Part shown: one piece after another, positions 40,473-51,600 of the stretch
Numbering within the stretch: the stretch's first letter is position 1
How the letters are laid out: the number at the start of each line of letters is the position of its first letter
Assembly (NCBI RefSeq): GCF_000340215.1
Contig: NW_006921537.1
Location: 1,329,011-1,393,010, forward strand
From: Pseudocercospora fijiensis CIRAD86
Lineage: Eukaryota; Ascomycota; Dothideomycetes; Mycosphaerellales; Mycosphaerellaceae
Direction: 5' to 3'
DNA length: 64,000 bases
The notes under the pieces: generated by a model
What the model saw: only the letters and a program-made list of their open reading frames with translations
Told to the model about the DNA's origin: nothing
Database searches by the model: none
Translations under genes and position numbers: made by a program

Positions 40473-43046
40473 ATGAGCCGATTTCCAGGCCCAAAGCTGC
40501 CGAAACAGCTGCTGGAACAAGTTACAGACGGCCGAATAGGGAAGCGAAACCACCAGCAAGCCAGGAAAGACAGGCGGAAACAAGAACGTACACAGAAGAA
40601 GCTGGCGCGAGCGGAGCCTAGAGATCGCAATGCTACGAGGACGCGCGAGTATCAGGTGACTCCGGCGGTGAAAGCGCCTCCGCGAGTACTGGAACCGAAA
40701 GTGGTGCCGCAGAAGCCTGTTCGGAAACAAAAGGAGCAATCTCCAGCACGGGAACAAACCCCAGAATCCGAGGAGAGTGAGGGGGAGGAGGAAGTTTCCG
40801 AAGACAGCGATGACGAGGACAACGATTATGCTCGAGCTCCGGTGGTATCCAAAGCCGTAAAGGCAAAGTTGGATGAGGATGATGACGAGATCGCAAGGCT
40901 CGAGAAAAAGCTTGGCATCAAGAAGGGCAGGAAGAAGGTTGGTGACGACGAGCTAGATTGGCTAGTTGGTGGGGGCGGCTCCAGCGACGAGGATGGTGCT
41001 GCAACGCCAGGCAAGAAGAAGAGGGCGGCTCCAGAAGACGACGACTGGCTGAAGCAGAAACGACTGAAGGCCAGCCACTCGGCAACGCAGGTCCAGAAGG
41101 TTGACGCTGACACTGAACTCGCCTGCGACGAAGACGTCGAGGACAGCGCTTCCGAGTTGCTACCCAATCCGTTTTCTGACGATGAGATTTCGGAAGGCGA
41201 CTTTGAGGGCTTCGAGGAAGATGATGAGGATGAGGATGGTGACGAGGAGGCAGAGGCAGAGGCACAGGTGCCCGTAACAAAAAAACGTGAAAACCCATAC
41301 GTCGCGCCAGTCGCACCTTCCGCAGCCAAATACGTACCTCCTTCGCTCCGGAAAGGGACGACTTCAGATGAAGAAACGCTCAAAAAGCTGCGTCGCCAAA
41401 TGCAGGGAAACCTGAATCGCCTTTCAGAAACAAACATCATTTCCATTCTCGCGAGCATTCAAGAGATATACGCAAAAAACGCTCGGCAGCATTGTACTAC
41501 AGTTCTTGTGGAGTTGTTCCGAGAGCGGGTGGCCGATCCCTCAGATCCAGGCGATAATGCCCTGATCTTGTTCGCTGGCTTCGCAACAGCTCTTTACCGG
41601 GTTATCGGCACTGACTTCGCTGCGCAGCTGCTGGAGAGCCTCGTTCACGAATTTGACAGGAGTCAACGAGAGGCTGCGGAGGGCAAACAGATGATGAATA
41701 TTTTGTCCTTCCTCAGTAATCTATATGTTTTACAGACGATTGGCTGCGAGATCGTCTTCGAGTATGTCAAGCTCCTGCTTGGCGATTTCACTGAGGCAAA
41801 CACTGTGCTGTTGCTCAGAATCGTGAGAATAGCTGGCCAGCAGTTAAGACAAGATGACCCCTCGGCGCTGAAAGACATAGTCCTGCTCTTGAACCGGAAT
41901 GTGACTGCTGCTGGCGGCGTTGAGAAGTTGAGTCAAAGGACCAGAGTCATGATCGACTTCATTCATGATCTCAAGAATAACCGGGTTAAAGCGAATCGAG
42001 GACCGGATGCCACTGCTCAAGACCACATGCAACGTATGAAGAAGACGCTCAGCACAATCAAAAACGCGAAAACGAGCGAGCCACTGCGCATTGGCTTAGC
42101 AGATATTCGAGATGCCGAGAAGAAAGGCAAGTGGTGGCTGGTAGGTGCGAGCTGGAAAGACCCTGCAAAGATGGCAAATGGCGGCAACGCTTCCACGAAG
42201 CAGGCGGGCACTGAGCCCTCGAATTCGATCGCTGACGGTCCACACGAGAGCGACGATCCAGAAGCAGGTGTTGACTTGAACGCCCTTGCCAAGGCTCAAG
42301 GCATGAACACTGATGTACGAAAAGCCATATTTGTGTCGGTCGCAGGCGCGGTCGACCCACAGCATGCACAACTTCGACTCCTGAAACTCAACCTGAAGAA
42401 TAAGCAAATGCTCGAAATACCTCGGGTTATCATACACTGCGTTGGTGCAGAACCTGTGTACAACCATTTCTACACTCTGGTTGGGCTCAAATTCTGCTCA
42501 GACCGCCGCATGAAGAAAGCTTGGCAATTTGCCCTCCTCGATGTGCTTCGACGATGCGGCGAAGACTCTGCTGTTGAGGAGGACGACGATCGGCCTGCAG
42601 ATGAGCTAAGTGTGAGACAAGTCTACAACATTGCAAAGCTGTACGCCACTCTGATCTCGGAGGGTCTTCTGCGCATCTCAATTCTCAAGCCAATGCGTTT
42701 CGCAACACTTCAGCCGAAGAGTCAAATCTTCGCAGAAGTCCTGATCACGACTTTGTTCGTCCTTTTGCGGAAAAGGGCCGGTAAAGAGAAGTTCGGTAGC
42801 TCAGTGGAACAAGCATTTGGTGATGCGCATTATGTGCAGGGGTTGGTCAAAGGCTTGGCCTATTTTGTCGAAACAGTGATGCCAGGATCGGAGGTACCTA
42901 CCAAGAAGGAAAAGAAGGTCGTTGACGCAGGATGCGAGTACGCCAGCTCCGCGCTCCACGATGAGACCAAGCAGTCGAAAGCGATGTCCGGTGCAGATGG
43001 TGACGATAGTGATGTGGAAGGAAGCATTGAGGTAGATTGGGACTGA
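40473..43046 (+). CDS. SGD1: Sgd1/NOM1-type nucleolar MIF4G-MA3 protein
   Basis: Single-exon gene of 857 residues, close to the family size (about 860-900). The N-terminus is basic and begins with the family leader (FPGPKLPKQLLEQV). An acidic, disordered region covers residues 90-270, then KYVPPSLRK, then a MIF4G domain from about residue 300 (LKKLRRQMQGNLNRLSETN) to 520, and an MA3 domain from about 613 (DVRKAIFVSVAGAVDPQHAQ) to 730. In yeast and human the family acts in the nucleolus in small-subunit ribosome biogenesis. The start ATG agrees with family length. Confidence 0.92.
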   Translation: MSRFPGPKLPKQLLEQVTDGRIGKRNHQQARKDRRKQERTQKKLARAEPRDRNATRTREYQVTPAVKAPPRVLEPKVVPQKPVRKQKEQSPAREQTPESEESEGEEEVSEDSDDEDNDYARAPVVSKAVKAKLDEDDDEIARLEKKLGIKKGRKKVGDDELDWLVGGGGSSDEDGAATPGKKKRAAPEDDDWLKQKRLKASHSATQVQKVDADTELACDEDVEDSASELLPNPFSDDEISEGDFEGFEEDDEDEDGDEEAEAEAQVPVTKKRENPYVAPVAPSAAKYVPPSLRKGTTSDEETLKKLRRQMQGNLNRLSETNIISILASIQEIYAKNARQHCTTVLVELFRERVADPSDPGDNALILFAGFATALYRVIGTDFAAQLLESLVHEFDRSQREAAEGKQMMNILSFLSNLYVLQTIGCEIVFEYVKLLLGDFTEANTVLLLRIVRIAGQQLRQDDPSALKDIVLLLNRNVTAAGGVEKLSQRTRVMIDFIHDLKNNRVKANRGPDATAQDHMQRMKKTLSTIKNAKTSEPLRIGLADIRDAEKKGKWWLVGASWKDPAKMANGGNASTKQAGTEPSNSIADGPHESDDPEAGVDLNALAKAQGMNTDVRKAIFVSVAGAVDPQHAQLRLLKLNLKNKQMLEIPRVIIHCVGAEPVYNHFYTLVGLKFCSDRRMKKAWQFALLDVLRRCGEDSAVEEDDDRPADELSVRQVYNIAKLYATLISEGLLRISILKPMRFATLQPKSQIFAEVLITTLFVLLRKRAGKEKFGSSVEQAFGDAHYVQGLVKGLAYFVETVMPGSEVPTKKEKKVVDAGCEYASSALHDETKQSKAMSGADGDDSDVEGSIEVDWD

Positions 43047-43749
43047 TAGGTAGAGTCAGCAAATACCACGCTTTCCCTCACAGTCGCACGCGCGACATGG
43101 CCATTCGAATATGGAACGAGAAACTGTTTGAGCCGACACTGTGGATAAAAGTCATGTCACGAGACCTGTCGTCGGGATACCTTGCAATGCCAAGCGGCGT
43201 GGCGGACCAAAGCAACCACCAAGCAGCAGTGGAGCAGAGAGGTCGGCAGACCCTGCTTTGTACAGCAACGAGAGGTAAAAGAGTCCCAACCGCTGGATCG
43301 ATCGCACCTACTCTCAGAGACATGACTTCAGCCGCCCTTCCGAGGATGAGAGGGAAGTGTCCTGAAATCGAGAATACCATTGCCCTGCATACCATGAAGT
43401 GATCAAGCACGCATGAGAAAAGCTTACGAATGCTTTGAAAAGGTTCCATTTCCAAGACTGCCTCAAAAGCGTCAAGAATGTTCTTGATCGGAAGCGAATT
43501 TCTCAATACGGCGCCGCCAGAACCACGAGTCTTGCACCTACGACGTGAGGGAGTTCGCAATTGCCAAAGAGACAGATCGCTCTGGATGCTGCTCTCTTAT
43601 ACAACGCCGCCCCCTGGGAGTCAAAGTTCATCGCTGCCCAGATTCTCAACCACCACAACTTTCTTCCCTCAGCCTAGAAATCCATTTTGGTACCGTACTG
43701 AAATTTTTGATGCCCACAGAGCCGATCCCTTGCTTGAGAGACTCATTCT
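43047..43749. other. Intergenic region
   Basis: About 700 bp. ORFs of 90-160 residues occur on both strands but lack composition or motifs of real proteins. Confidence 0.45.
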
Positions 43750-44709
43750 TCAGAGGTAGTAAGTTTTCTTGTATGCAGAGTCGCGGGACTCCGCAAGCTC
43801 GCACAAGACCGCGAAGTAAGAATGCTGAAAGCCGTCTCTCTCATAATGGTCGAACTCGAGGAAAGGGCTGATGCCGCCCAAGATTGCGAATCTCTCGCCC
43901 TTGCAATCCATCCAACGAAAAGGCGATTGTAGCGCTGCAAGGATGTCTTCGAGTGGATCACCGTCGTGTTGCTTCTCCACCACCATCCTATCAACGTGTT
44001 TCTTCGCCGCAGCCAACTTCAGCTCGTGCTCAACAACGTCAATCTTGACGTCCTCAGAGTCACGAAGAAGATCTCCTTCGACGGCATTGAGTGTCCATGT
44101 GCTTGTGCCTTGCTCGTTGCTGCGTTTCGTGTACCGGAATCTTCCATACCAGCAGTCGTGTCCACCAACAGACTCATAGTCGTTGCGATATGCCATGCCT
44201 TTCTTCTTCCAGAAGGGGTCATCAGGTTCGGGATAGTCCTCCTGGGTGATGAATGGCGTTACAAAAGTGACTGCTGCAAACCCTCCTAGAACGGCAGCAT
44301 CGAGTCGTCGGATTGGATATCTGAAGAATTCCGGGCTGACAATCAGAGGTGCGTTATTGCCGACCTTCTTCATGTCAACCAGAAGAGCAGTCGCTTGTGT
44401 TTTCTTGGCGTTCGTGATCTCCTCGCTCAGCTCGTCTCGGATTTGCTTACAGACCAGCTTGACGTTCGCAAGCTACTGCCAAGAAGCTGTAGCGACAGCT
44501 TGAAGGTAAACGCCGCGCTTCATCACTTCAGACGTCTCGGGCTTCAACAAGCGGTAGTGTTGGACTTTGACTTCGAGTACAGCAGGGATGAGGTAACTGT
44601 AGATCCTGTTCCGAAGCTCTCGTGGCAGCTGCGACATCAATATTTCCTTTGGAGACGTATCAGGGGACAGCGAGGCATCGGTGCCGTTCATGTTGGGCAG
44701 ACTTGCCAT
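43750..44709 (-). pseudogene. F-box-like gene with an in-frame TAG
   Basis: The N-terminal part (44709-44473) carries an F-box-like start, MSQLPRELRNRIYSYLIPAV, typical of fungal substrate-binding or orphan F-box genes. It ends SWQ-TAG, and the same frame then runs on through VKLVCKQIRDELSEE into the 207-residue ORF starting at 44373 (LIVSPEFFRYPIRRLDAAVL, YGRFRYTKRSNEQG). The whole would be about 319 residues with one stop at 44475-44473. Either CAG has mutated to TAG, which would kill the gene, or a 54-bp in-frame intron (GTGATG...CAGTAG) removes the stop. The donor is weak, so I favour a nonsense mutation slightly. Confidence 0.6.
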
Positions 44710-45006
44710 AGTGGACTCGAGGGCGTATTACTTGGTTGACGGACAGTACGGCTGGCGCGGCGTTGCGTGTATCATCTGGGGGCTCGTTGAATTTCGAATA
44801 CAGCATGTGGCGGACGGAATGTCGATCGATACTTCAATGCGAAGGTGTGGATGTAGATGAAGTTCTGCGCTGAGCGGCGCGGCGCGCAATCGAAAGCTGT
44901 TCCGAAGTTCTTGAGCACGAGCCACATAGAGGCCTCTGCGTTCAGTCACATGCTGGCAGCCGTGCTTTCACATGCATCGATGCTTGATCACATATGCAGG
45001 CTTCGA

Positions 45007-45936
45007 TCAAAAGCTCAAAAAGCCAAGCATACCGCAGCCTCTTCTGTACTTTGGCGCTCTCATCCATGACTGACCCGACGCCCTCCCCTCCTCTTCGTCT
45101 GCATCTCGCAGCGGTATAGTAGCCGTCCTGTCGATAAGAATGTCATGCTTGATTTCGTCCTCAACGTGCACAATTGCTCCCACAATCAAGACCAAAAGCA
45201 CGAATAGCTGTGGTATGACCTCCAAAACAACTCGAAATACGATCTTGCCATAGATTGGATTGAAGTCCAGGCTTGAAGAGAAGCTGCTGAAGAGCTCGCA
45301 GACATAGCGGACCGCCAAAGCCGGGAGAGATATTATGACAGCCCAGATCAGGGCCTTGCTGCTGTCACGCATGTACAGGAACGGCAGCCAGACAGTGATA
45401 CCACAGAGGACCAGGAACATGGCGAATAGGACGATCGCACCGATACGTAGCAGTGTTGGAGCGTACGCAGGTGGGCTGTTTTGCGCGGCCAGAGACGCTC
45501 CTGCTGCAATCAAGGCGACGGCAATAGTGGCTCCCACGTGGAAGACGATGCCGACGACTTGCGTCCTCTTGCTGAGGCCCGACTGAGAGCTTCGGAAGAA
45601 TCTTATCGTAGCGAACCACTGATGCAGAATACCAGCAGTACCGATAAGGAGTGGTGAAAGGCCGACAGAGGCCAGGAGCGGTCCGATGTAGCTATACTCG
45701 CCATCCGGTCCAGCAGCAGCAACGATGGCGTTGCCGGCTATTTGCAGTCCCGTGTACAGACCGAGGCAGATCCAGGCTCGCAAGGCAGATCGACCTTGGG
45801 TGTAGAAGATGTACGCAATGGGTAGAAGTGCAAGCGCGTAGTATGCCAACTCCAACTCCGCGCAGGCCAGCTGCCAGTCGCTGTGAGTCCTCGGGAGCGA
45901 CATTATCGATCGAGGAAGGTGGTTGTAGGGAGTCAT
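45007..45936 (-). CDS. Seven-helix fungal integral membrane protein (DUF7702-like)
   Basis: 309 residues from the ATG at 45936; the ATG at residue 12 (MSLPRTHSDWQLACAELELA) is an equally good start. About seven hydrophobic helices follow, for example YYALALLPIAYIFYTQG, ALRAWICLGLYTGLQIAG, IGPLLASVGLSPLLIGTAGI, VVGIVFHVGATIAVALIAAG, IGAIVLFAMFLVLCGITVWL, ALIWAVIISLPALAVRYVCE and VIPQLFVLLVLIVGAIVH. The tail is charged and cytosolic-like. Layout and the early ELELAYY motif match a fungal family of seven-helix proteins with no known role (DUF7702-like, by memory). Element D begins 84 bp upstream of the start codon. Confidence 0.75.
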   Translation of the reverse strand: MTPYNHLPRSIMSLPRTHSDWQLACAELELAYYALALLPIAYIFYTQGRSALRAWICLGLYTGLQIAGNAIVAAAGPDGEYSYIGPLLASVGLSPLLIGTAGILHQWFATIRFFRSSQSGLSKRTQVVGIVFHVGATIAVALIAAGASLAAQNSPPAYAPTLLRIGAIVLFAMFLVLCGITVWLPFLYMRDSSKALIWAVIISLPALAVRYVCELFSSFSSSLDFNPIYGKIVFRVVLEVIPQLFVLLVLIVGAIVHVEDEIKHDILIDRTATIPLRDADEEEGRASGQSWMRAPKYRRGCGMLGFLSF

Positions 45937-46019
45937 CAGATCGATGAGGATGCCAGAATTACCATATACTTACTGTACAGAATTTTGACTTCCGTCTTCA
46001 TGCTTGAAGGATGCAGATG

Positions 46020-46128
46020 TAGTCTCAGGTGCACAGACCGCCTTAGCACGCTATTCCCCTTCGGGGGCGATGCCGTAGGCAGTCTGAGGAAGCATCTAGG
46101 GGTTCTAGTGGATAGATCTTAGCTATAT
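46020..46128 (+). repeat. Left terminal inverted repeat of element D
   Basis: Outer and inner conserved blocks with a variable centre, pairing with 55146-55265. Direct left flank is ATGCAGATG (46011-46019). Confidence 0.85.
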
Positions 46129-46354
46129 AATGAATATTATTAAAACAGCTGAAAATGGGTGTTTCTAGGAAGTCTGGCGTTATCTGATAGAGTGTCTAGT
46201 AAGTAGAATAGCGGAAAAGTGCCTCTCTATAGTAGAAATTAATACTAAAGGCATAAGGGGGTGCTAGGGCATCTAGTGATTAAATTTGAGTAGAGAGTAG
46301 CATATTTCCAAGAAAACAACGCTTTTTAGAAGCCTAGAGGGCTCTTAGATAGAT

Positions 46355-46440
46355 TAGAAGTATGCAGTCTAAGCTAGAAAGTTAAGAAATCAAATACTAG
46401 AAGCATGCACTCTAAGCTAGAAAACTAAGAAATCAAACAT
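46355..46440 (+). repeat. Subterminal 43-bp tandem duplication in element D
   Basis: Two copies (46355-46397 and 46398-46440) with a handful of substitutions; each holds TCTAAGCTAGAAA and TAAGAAATCAAA. Confidence 0.8.
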
Positions 46441-46879
46441 TATAAACTCTAGAACAGCAAACCTAGAAGCCCTAGATGTATGCAGAAACCCCTAACCTTG
46501 CTAGACGCTAATTAGTCGCTCTTAGTGCTGCCGTATATCGCTATTATATCGCTAGAACTGTTACGCTAATAGTCTAGCTTATTAGCATCTTCTCTAGACT
46601 AATCTAGCTTACACTACTTAATAAGGGCTAAGCAGTCCTAAGAAGCTTTATTAAAAGCATACTTAAGGCGTCTAAGGACTCTAGAGCTACTATTGTCTAA
46701 ATTAATAGCTATAGGAACTATTATTATTAAAGTGCGCTCCTTCTAGTAGTTAACTAAGGAGTCTAGTAGGTTAATAAAACCTATCTCCCTCGGATAGAGA
46801 GCAGGTACTAGATCTACTAGGCTCGCTAGACGCGGCAGATCGCGCACGCGATTAAGGTTAGCAGAGGAGACAGTATCTA

Positions 46880-47700
46880 ATATACTAGATATATTAAAGG
46901 GCGCGACTAGCGCCCTTACAGACCTCCCCTCCTGCTTAGTCTTAGAGTTATGCTTGCGGCTGCTTAGAGCCGTATATTTAACCTTCGAGGCGCCGAAGAC
47001 GGTAGAATTAGAGCATCTAGTAATACTACCTAGGTTTACGCAGTTTAGATAGCCGCGCTTCTAGACAAAGTCTATCTCCTCCTTATCGTCGCTAGGCTCC
47101 TTAGCTATCCGGATATAAGGGCACTCGATAAAGAGATTATTCTTCGGCTCTATCTTAGTGCCGTAGGCTATATAGCGGGCTTTAGGCGTTGTCTAGTCTT
47201 GTAAGCAGAGATCGCCCGTAGGATCTGCCGTAGGCACATAGTAGCCCTAGTAGTAGTACATTACTAGACAAGCTAGACGGTAGACTAAGGTATAGGTCTT
47301 AAAGGCAGTACCCTACCTAGAGACGAAGATTCTAGTATATATAGTAGAGCGAGGCTTGATCTTGTAGTTTTTATCTAATATCTAACAGACGTTAGCGATC
47401 GTTAGATTTAGCTTTAGGCCGTTCGGACTATTCTTCGGAAGTGTAGCATTTAGCGCCTTAACGGCCTAAATGCTAACCTAGCGGGTTCGACAGCCCTACT
47501 AGGCTCTAATCTAGCGCTTACAGAACTCGTAGTGCTCGTCCTTATCGTTAAAGCTAACGGTCGCCTTACTAAACTAGTCGTTCTAGATAGTGTCGAAGAG
47601 CCGCCGCTAGTTCTTATCTTTTATCCTACCGCTATAGTCTAGATTAGGTAGATAGGCTAGCTTAACTAGAGGGACGTATAGGGCAGCTAGAGCAGCTAAA
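46880..47700 (-). pseudogene. Third coding relic of element D, unrecognised
   Basis: With TAG read as Gln/Trp, the minus strand gives a continuous polypeptide with segments such as NGLKLNLTIANVCQILD, GTAFKTYTLVYRLACLVMYY, KNNLFIECPYIRIAKEP and a Ser/Lys-rich end. It has the look of a folded protein but I do not recognise it. It may be the C-terminal part of the preceding relic. Confidence 0.4.
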
Positions 47701-48399
47701 GAAGAGGAAGCCTTCGGAGGCATAGTAACAACTTGCTAGTAATAGATTAGCTTATCTCTAAAAAAGTTAAAGTAGACTAGGCCGTTAGATAGCCCTTTAG
47801 GTAGCTTAAACTTACGAATAGAAGTAGAGATACTTTAAAAACTTAAAGTCTTAAAGAAGTGTTAGGTACTAGCGCGACTAGAGCGCTGCTAAAGCTTCTA
47901 AAGTGGCTATAACAGTATAGAGGCTAGAGGGACAGTCTAAAAAGGTATCTAAGAAGGCTAATAGTAACTAACTATGCTAAAGGTTAGTTAGTAGTAGTAG
48001 AAAGAAGAGAGGGTTAATAATCGAATTTGAGGTTCCTTAAGAACACTAGAAGTGTACCTAACCGCCTAACCGGTAAGGGCAGCTGCTAGGTAGCGGCGGC
48101 GGCGTAAAGGGGTAGTATAACGTATCTAGGTAAGCTTCGCGCTATTAGATAGGTTAGGCGGCGGTGCACGTACGCGCCTAATTAAAACCGGTAAGGGGAC
48201 AAGTAAAGGAGCTAGCGGAAGGCGCTAGTAACGATCTGAAGGCAATCTAAGCTTACGGAGAGCGCTAGCGGCGATAAGATAATGCCTAGATTTGCTAGAC
48301 AATAGCAGGGTATTCGCCCCGAGAGGAGCAGGTTATTAGGGAATAATTATTAAAAGTCTAGAGCTTTAGATAAATAACTAAAAGCTCCCCGTTAAACCC

Positions 48400-51300
48400 G
48401 GTTCTTCTAAGGACTCTCCTTCTAGTTTACGTAGTTCTAGCTCTTTATCTCGATCGAGATCGCTTCTATCGTTTGCTAGGCCTATTAGACCGGGTATAAG
48501 ATCAGTCTCTATAAAGCGCTCTAGACTAGGGTTATCTAGAGGATCTAGGAGGGCACCTTCGATATTATAAAGTGCCTAATCGGGCCTAACAAGTCTTTCC
48601 CGCTGCTAGACGACGTTCTCGTTAAATCTATCTAATCTAGATACGCTATTAACCTCCTTTATAAGATTCGTAACGCTAGTTGTAATCAAATCTATAGCGT
48701 AGAAAGGAAATTCCTAATATTCTAGAACCTAGAGCCTAGTCTAGAGCGTCTCCTAATGCAGGATATTTGCTAGATCGTAGATTTCTTCTATCGCCTTTCG
48801 TAAGGCGTGTTTCGTATCCGTTCTCTTACTAAACCCAGCCTCTATCTAGTTACGCAGATAGCTAGTAAAATTGGCTAGAAGGGCACATTCTTCTAGATTC
48901 TGCTCGATGCTAAATGCTCTATTTCGCCTAGAATTTAGCAGATTCTTTAGAAACAAGTTCAGCTGTTCGTTAGCTCGATTAATCTTAAACTAGCTGTCTT
49001 CTCTCCCTACAAAATTGACTAACCTATTAGCTAGGATTGCCCTCTAAAGCTGCTAATCTGCTGCTAGACCGTCTAATAACTACTTTATTTATAGCATAAT
49101 AAAAGCGTAGTTTTTGTGTGATCTAGCGTAGAAGATAAGGATACAGCGGTCGATAACCCGCCTAAGAAGGCCAATATTAGCGTACTTAATAGCATAGCAC
49201 AGTAGTTAATATATCTTAGCAACCTAGATAAACCTAATGTTCGTCTAGCGCTCCTTATTACCTCGTAGATCCGGGCGCTATATAGGCTTCCTCTTCTTCT
49301 TCTTCTCTAGCTTGTCGGACGTATATCTAATAGGCTGCTAGCAGTACTTCGCTTTAGCTAGGTCTTCTACGGGATCGGTCGTCTAGGAGGTCTAGGCGGC
49401 CTTAGAAAACGCTAGTTTATATATCTTATCGACTAGGCGAAGGAAGGATTCTACGTTATATTGGCCTAGAAGCTTACTAACTTCCTCTCTAGAGGCATTC
49501 TAGACACCTAGGATCTTATATAGGAATGCTAGTATTCGAGCCGTAAAGCTATCTATTGCTAGACGCTCTAGATGGCTATATAGTAGCTAAAATAAAGGGC
49601 AGATCTTCCTTTCTATTAATTTGCGGTATATAGAAAGTATAGACTTGCTCTCCGTACTATCTAGTCTATTAAAGTTATTACAGATAGCCTATATTAGACA
49701 CATTTTCAGATAGAATAGTCCTAGTATTAGTAGTAGCTATATTAACTTATCGAATTCGTCGTCGTTCTGTATAGCGTCTTTCCGGAAAACTCGTACGTTC
49801 TAAATAGATTTCTAATCGCTATAAACTAATCTAACGTATCTAGATTAGTTGTATAGTAGAATATTATATCCTTTATTAAGCGAGCGGTAGTAAAGAATTT
49901 CAGCACTCTTAGCCGCTTTAGTCTACCTAGTACGTATGTCTATAGCTCCTCTACTATTCCTAGCTAGAATTTCTGTATAGCCTCCGGCTTCCTTAGCTTC
50001 TCTAGCTTGCCTAGCCTACCTTTCCTCTAGTGCTCTACTATACCTAGCCTTCGAAGCTTTAGATCCTCTAGCCTACCTAGCCTTAGGTCTCTAAGCTCCT
50101 CCCTCCCTAATAGCTTAACTTTCGGCTACTCGGCTACTCCTAGCTCTAGGCGGTATAGATACTTTAGCTGCTATAGCTCTTACTCGCTCTTTTTTTTTAA
50201 CTTGCTTAGTTATACTCTTTAGATGTAGCTAGCTTTCTAGAATATGCTCTAGAACCCTATATGTTCCGTTATGCGATCCCTCGTTTTTAAATATTAGCTA
50301 TAAAGACGTATAAATAGACTTCTAGGGCTTTAGTCGATCGATAGCGGGCATCTAGGGGAATTCCGGTACTTTAGACTAATCTAGATCCTCGTTATAAAGC
50401 TTATATATCCTCGCAACCGCTTCCTAGTAGACTCTAGCAATGCTAGAGGCAATAAAGTGCTTCGAGATCTTTATAGCAGTATCGTCGTATTTGTTTCTAT
50501 CTATACCGAGAATATAGTATAGCTAGAGCTTCTAGTCCTCGTATAGTATATCTATAGATAAGCTAGATCGCGGCATTTTAATAGATTTGAATAGTTTTCT
50601 AGTCGTAAAGTGCATTAGATTGTCTTTCTAACTATATCTATACTCTCTAGATCGCATATAAGCGTCGTAGTTGTTAAACACGATATAATAGCTCGGGTCC
50701 TAGCTAAACTAGGTAATCTAGCGCTTTGCGAGATTATGCAGCTTCTTATTTATAGTATAAATCGTCTATAGAAGTGCGCAGATCCCTAGACCTGCTAGTG
50801 TGCTTAAGATACGACGTTTCGTACCCTGCGACTAGAGATATATACTAATCTAGTACGGCATTGCATTCGCAGATCGCGTACTAACGTGTCTAGCGAGCGT
50901 AGACGTAAGTATAACTATCTTCCTATTAATTATCCGCGCCGATGCTATCTAACGTGCCTAGAGGATTCTACGGAAGAATCTGTTTATCTAGGGCGTATAG
51001 CACTCTATAGCCTTCTATATATACCGATAGTTTAGATCTTTAGATAGCGTATCGCAGTTCTAGTAGCTAAATTCCTACTAGTAGTGTTAAACGGCGTCTA
51101 TAATCGTCTAAGTAGGTACTAGCTCGCCTACCTTCGTTTAGTTACTTAGCAACCGCATTTCTTTCCTTAGAGTGCTCTAATAGAGCTAGGTTCTATCTGA
51201 AATCTACGCCGCTACTCGTTTTACTACTTCTAGGTCCTATAGAATATTCGCTAACTTCCTCGCTCTTATAGACGCTATCTCCGCTTACTAGGAGAGATCC

Positions 51301-51600
51301 GGGGTCTTTTCTATATAGATATACTATTTAATAAAGTCTAATATTAACAGATTTATCCGAGAAGCCTGCCTAACGACCTCGTCTACCTTCTAGCGAAGCG
51401 ATCGACTAACGATCTCTCTATTTTTCCTAGTTTTGCTAGCATATCGATAGACCTGTGTCTAGCCTAGTCTAGCGGCGTTTGCGGTCGATTTAATAAACTT
51501 CGCGATATAGAGAGTAGGCGGCTGTATCTTTGTGCTCTAGCGGCGTCTAGATTGCTCTAGAACTAGCGTCTAGGACATATTTGCTAGTATATAGCATATC
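48400..51600 (-). pseudogene. DUF6589-like protein relic of element D
   Basis: Reading TAG as Gln/Trp, the minus strand is coding-like over most of this stretch. The core near 50590-50840 reads TKRRILSTLAGLGICALLQT, then IYTINKKLHNLAK, then VFNNYDAYMRSREYR and LMHFTTRKLF. This order (a 'lost/long-known site, same-growth' helix block, a YDNFD-like strand, then TTG.L) is the pattern I know from fungal DUF6589 proteins. The part at 48.4-49.1 kb (LANFTSYLRNQIEAGFSKRT) would be its C-terminal region. Possible transposase of the element; the function is inferred from position only. Confidence 0.5.

Noticed and set aside
43078..43560. 160-residue minus-strand ORF between SGD1 and the F-box-like gene
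   Set aside because: No motif, unlikely composition and overlapping ORFs on the other strand; probably chance.
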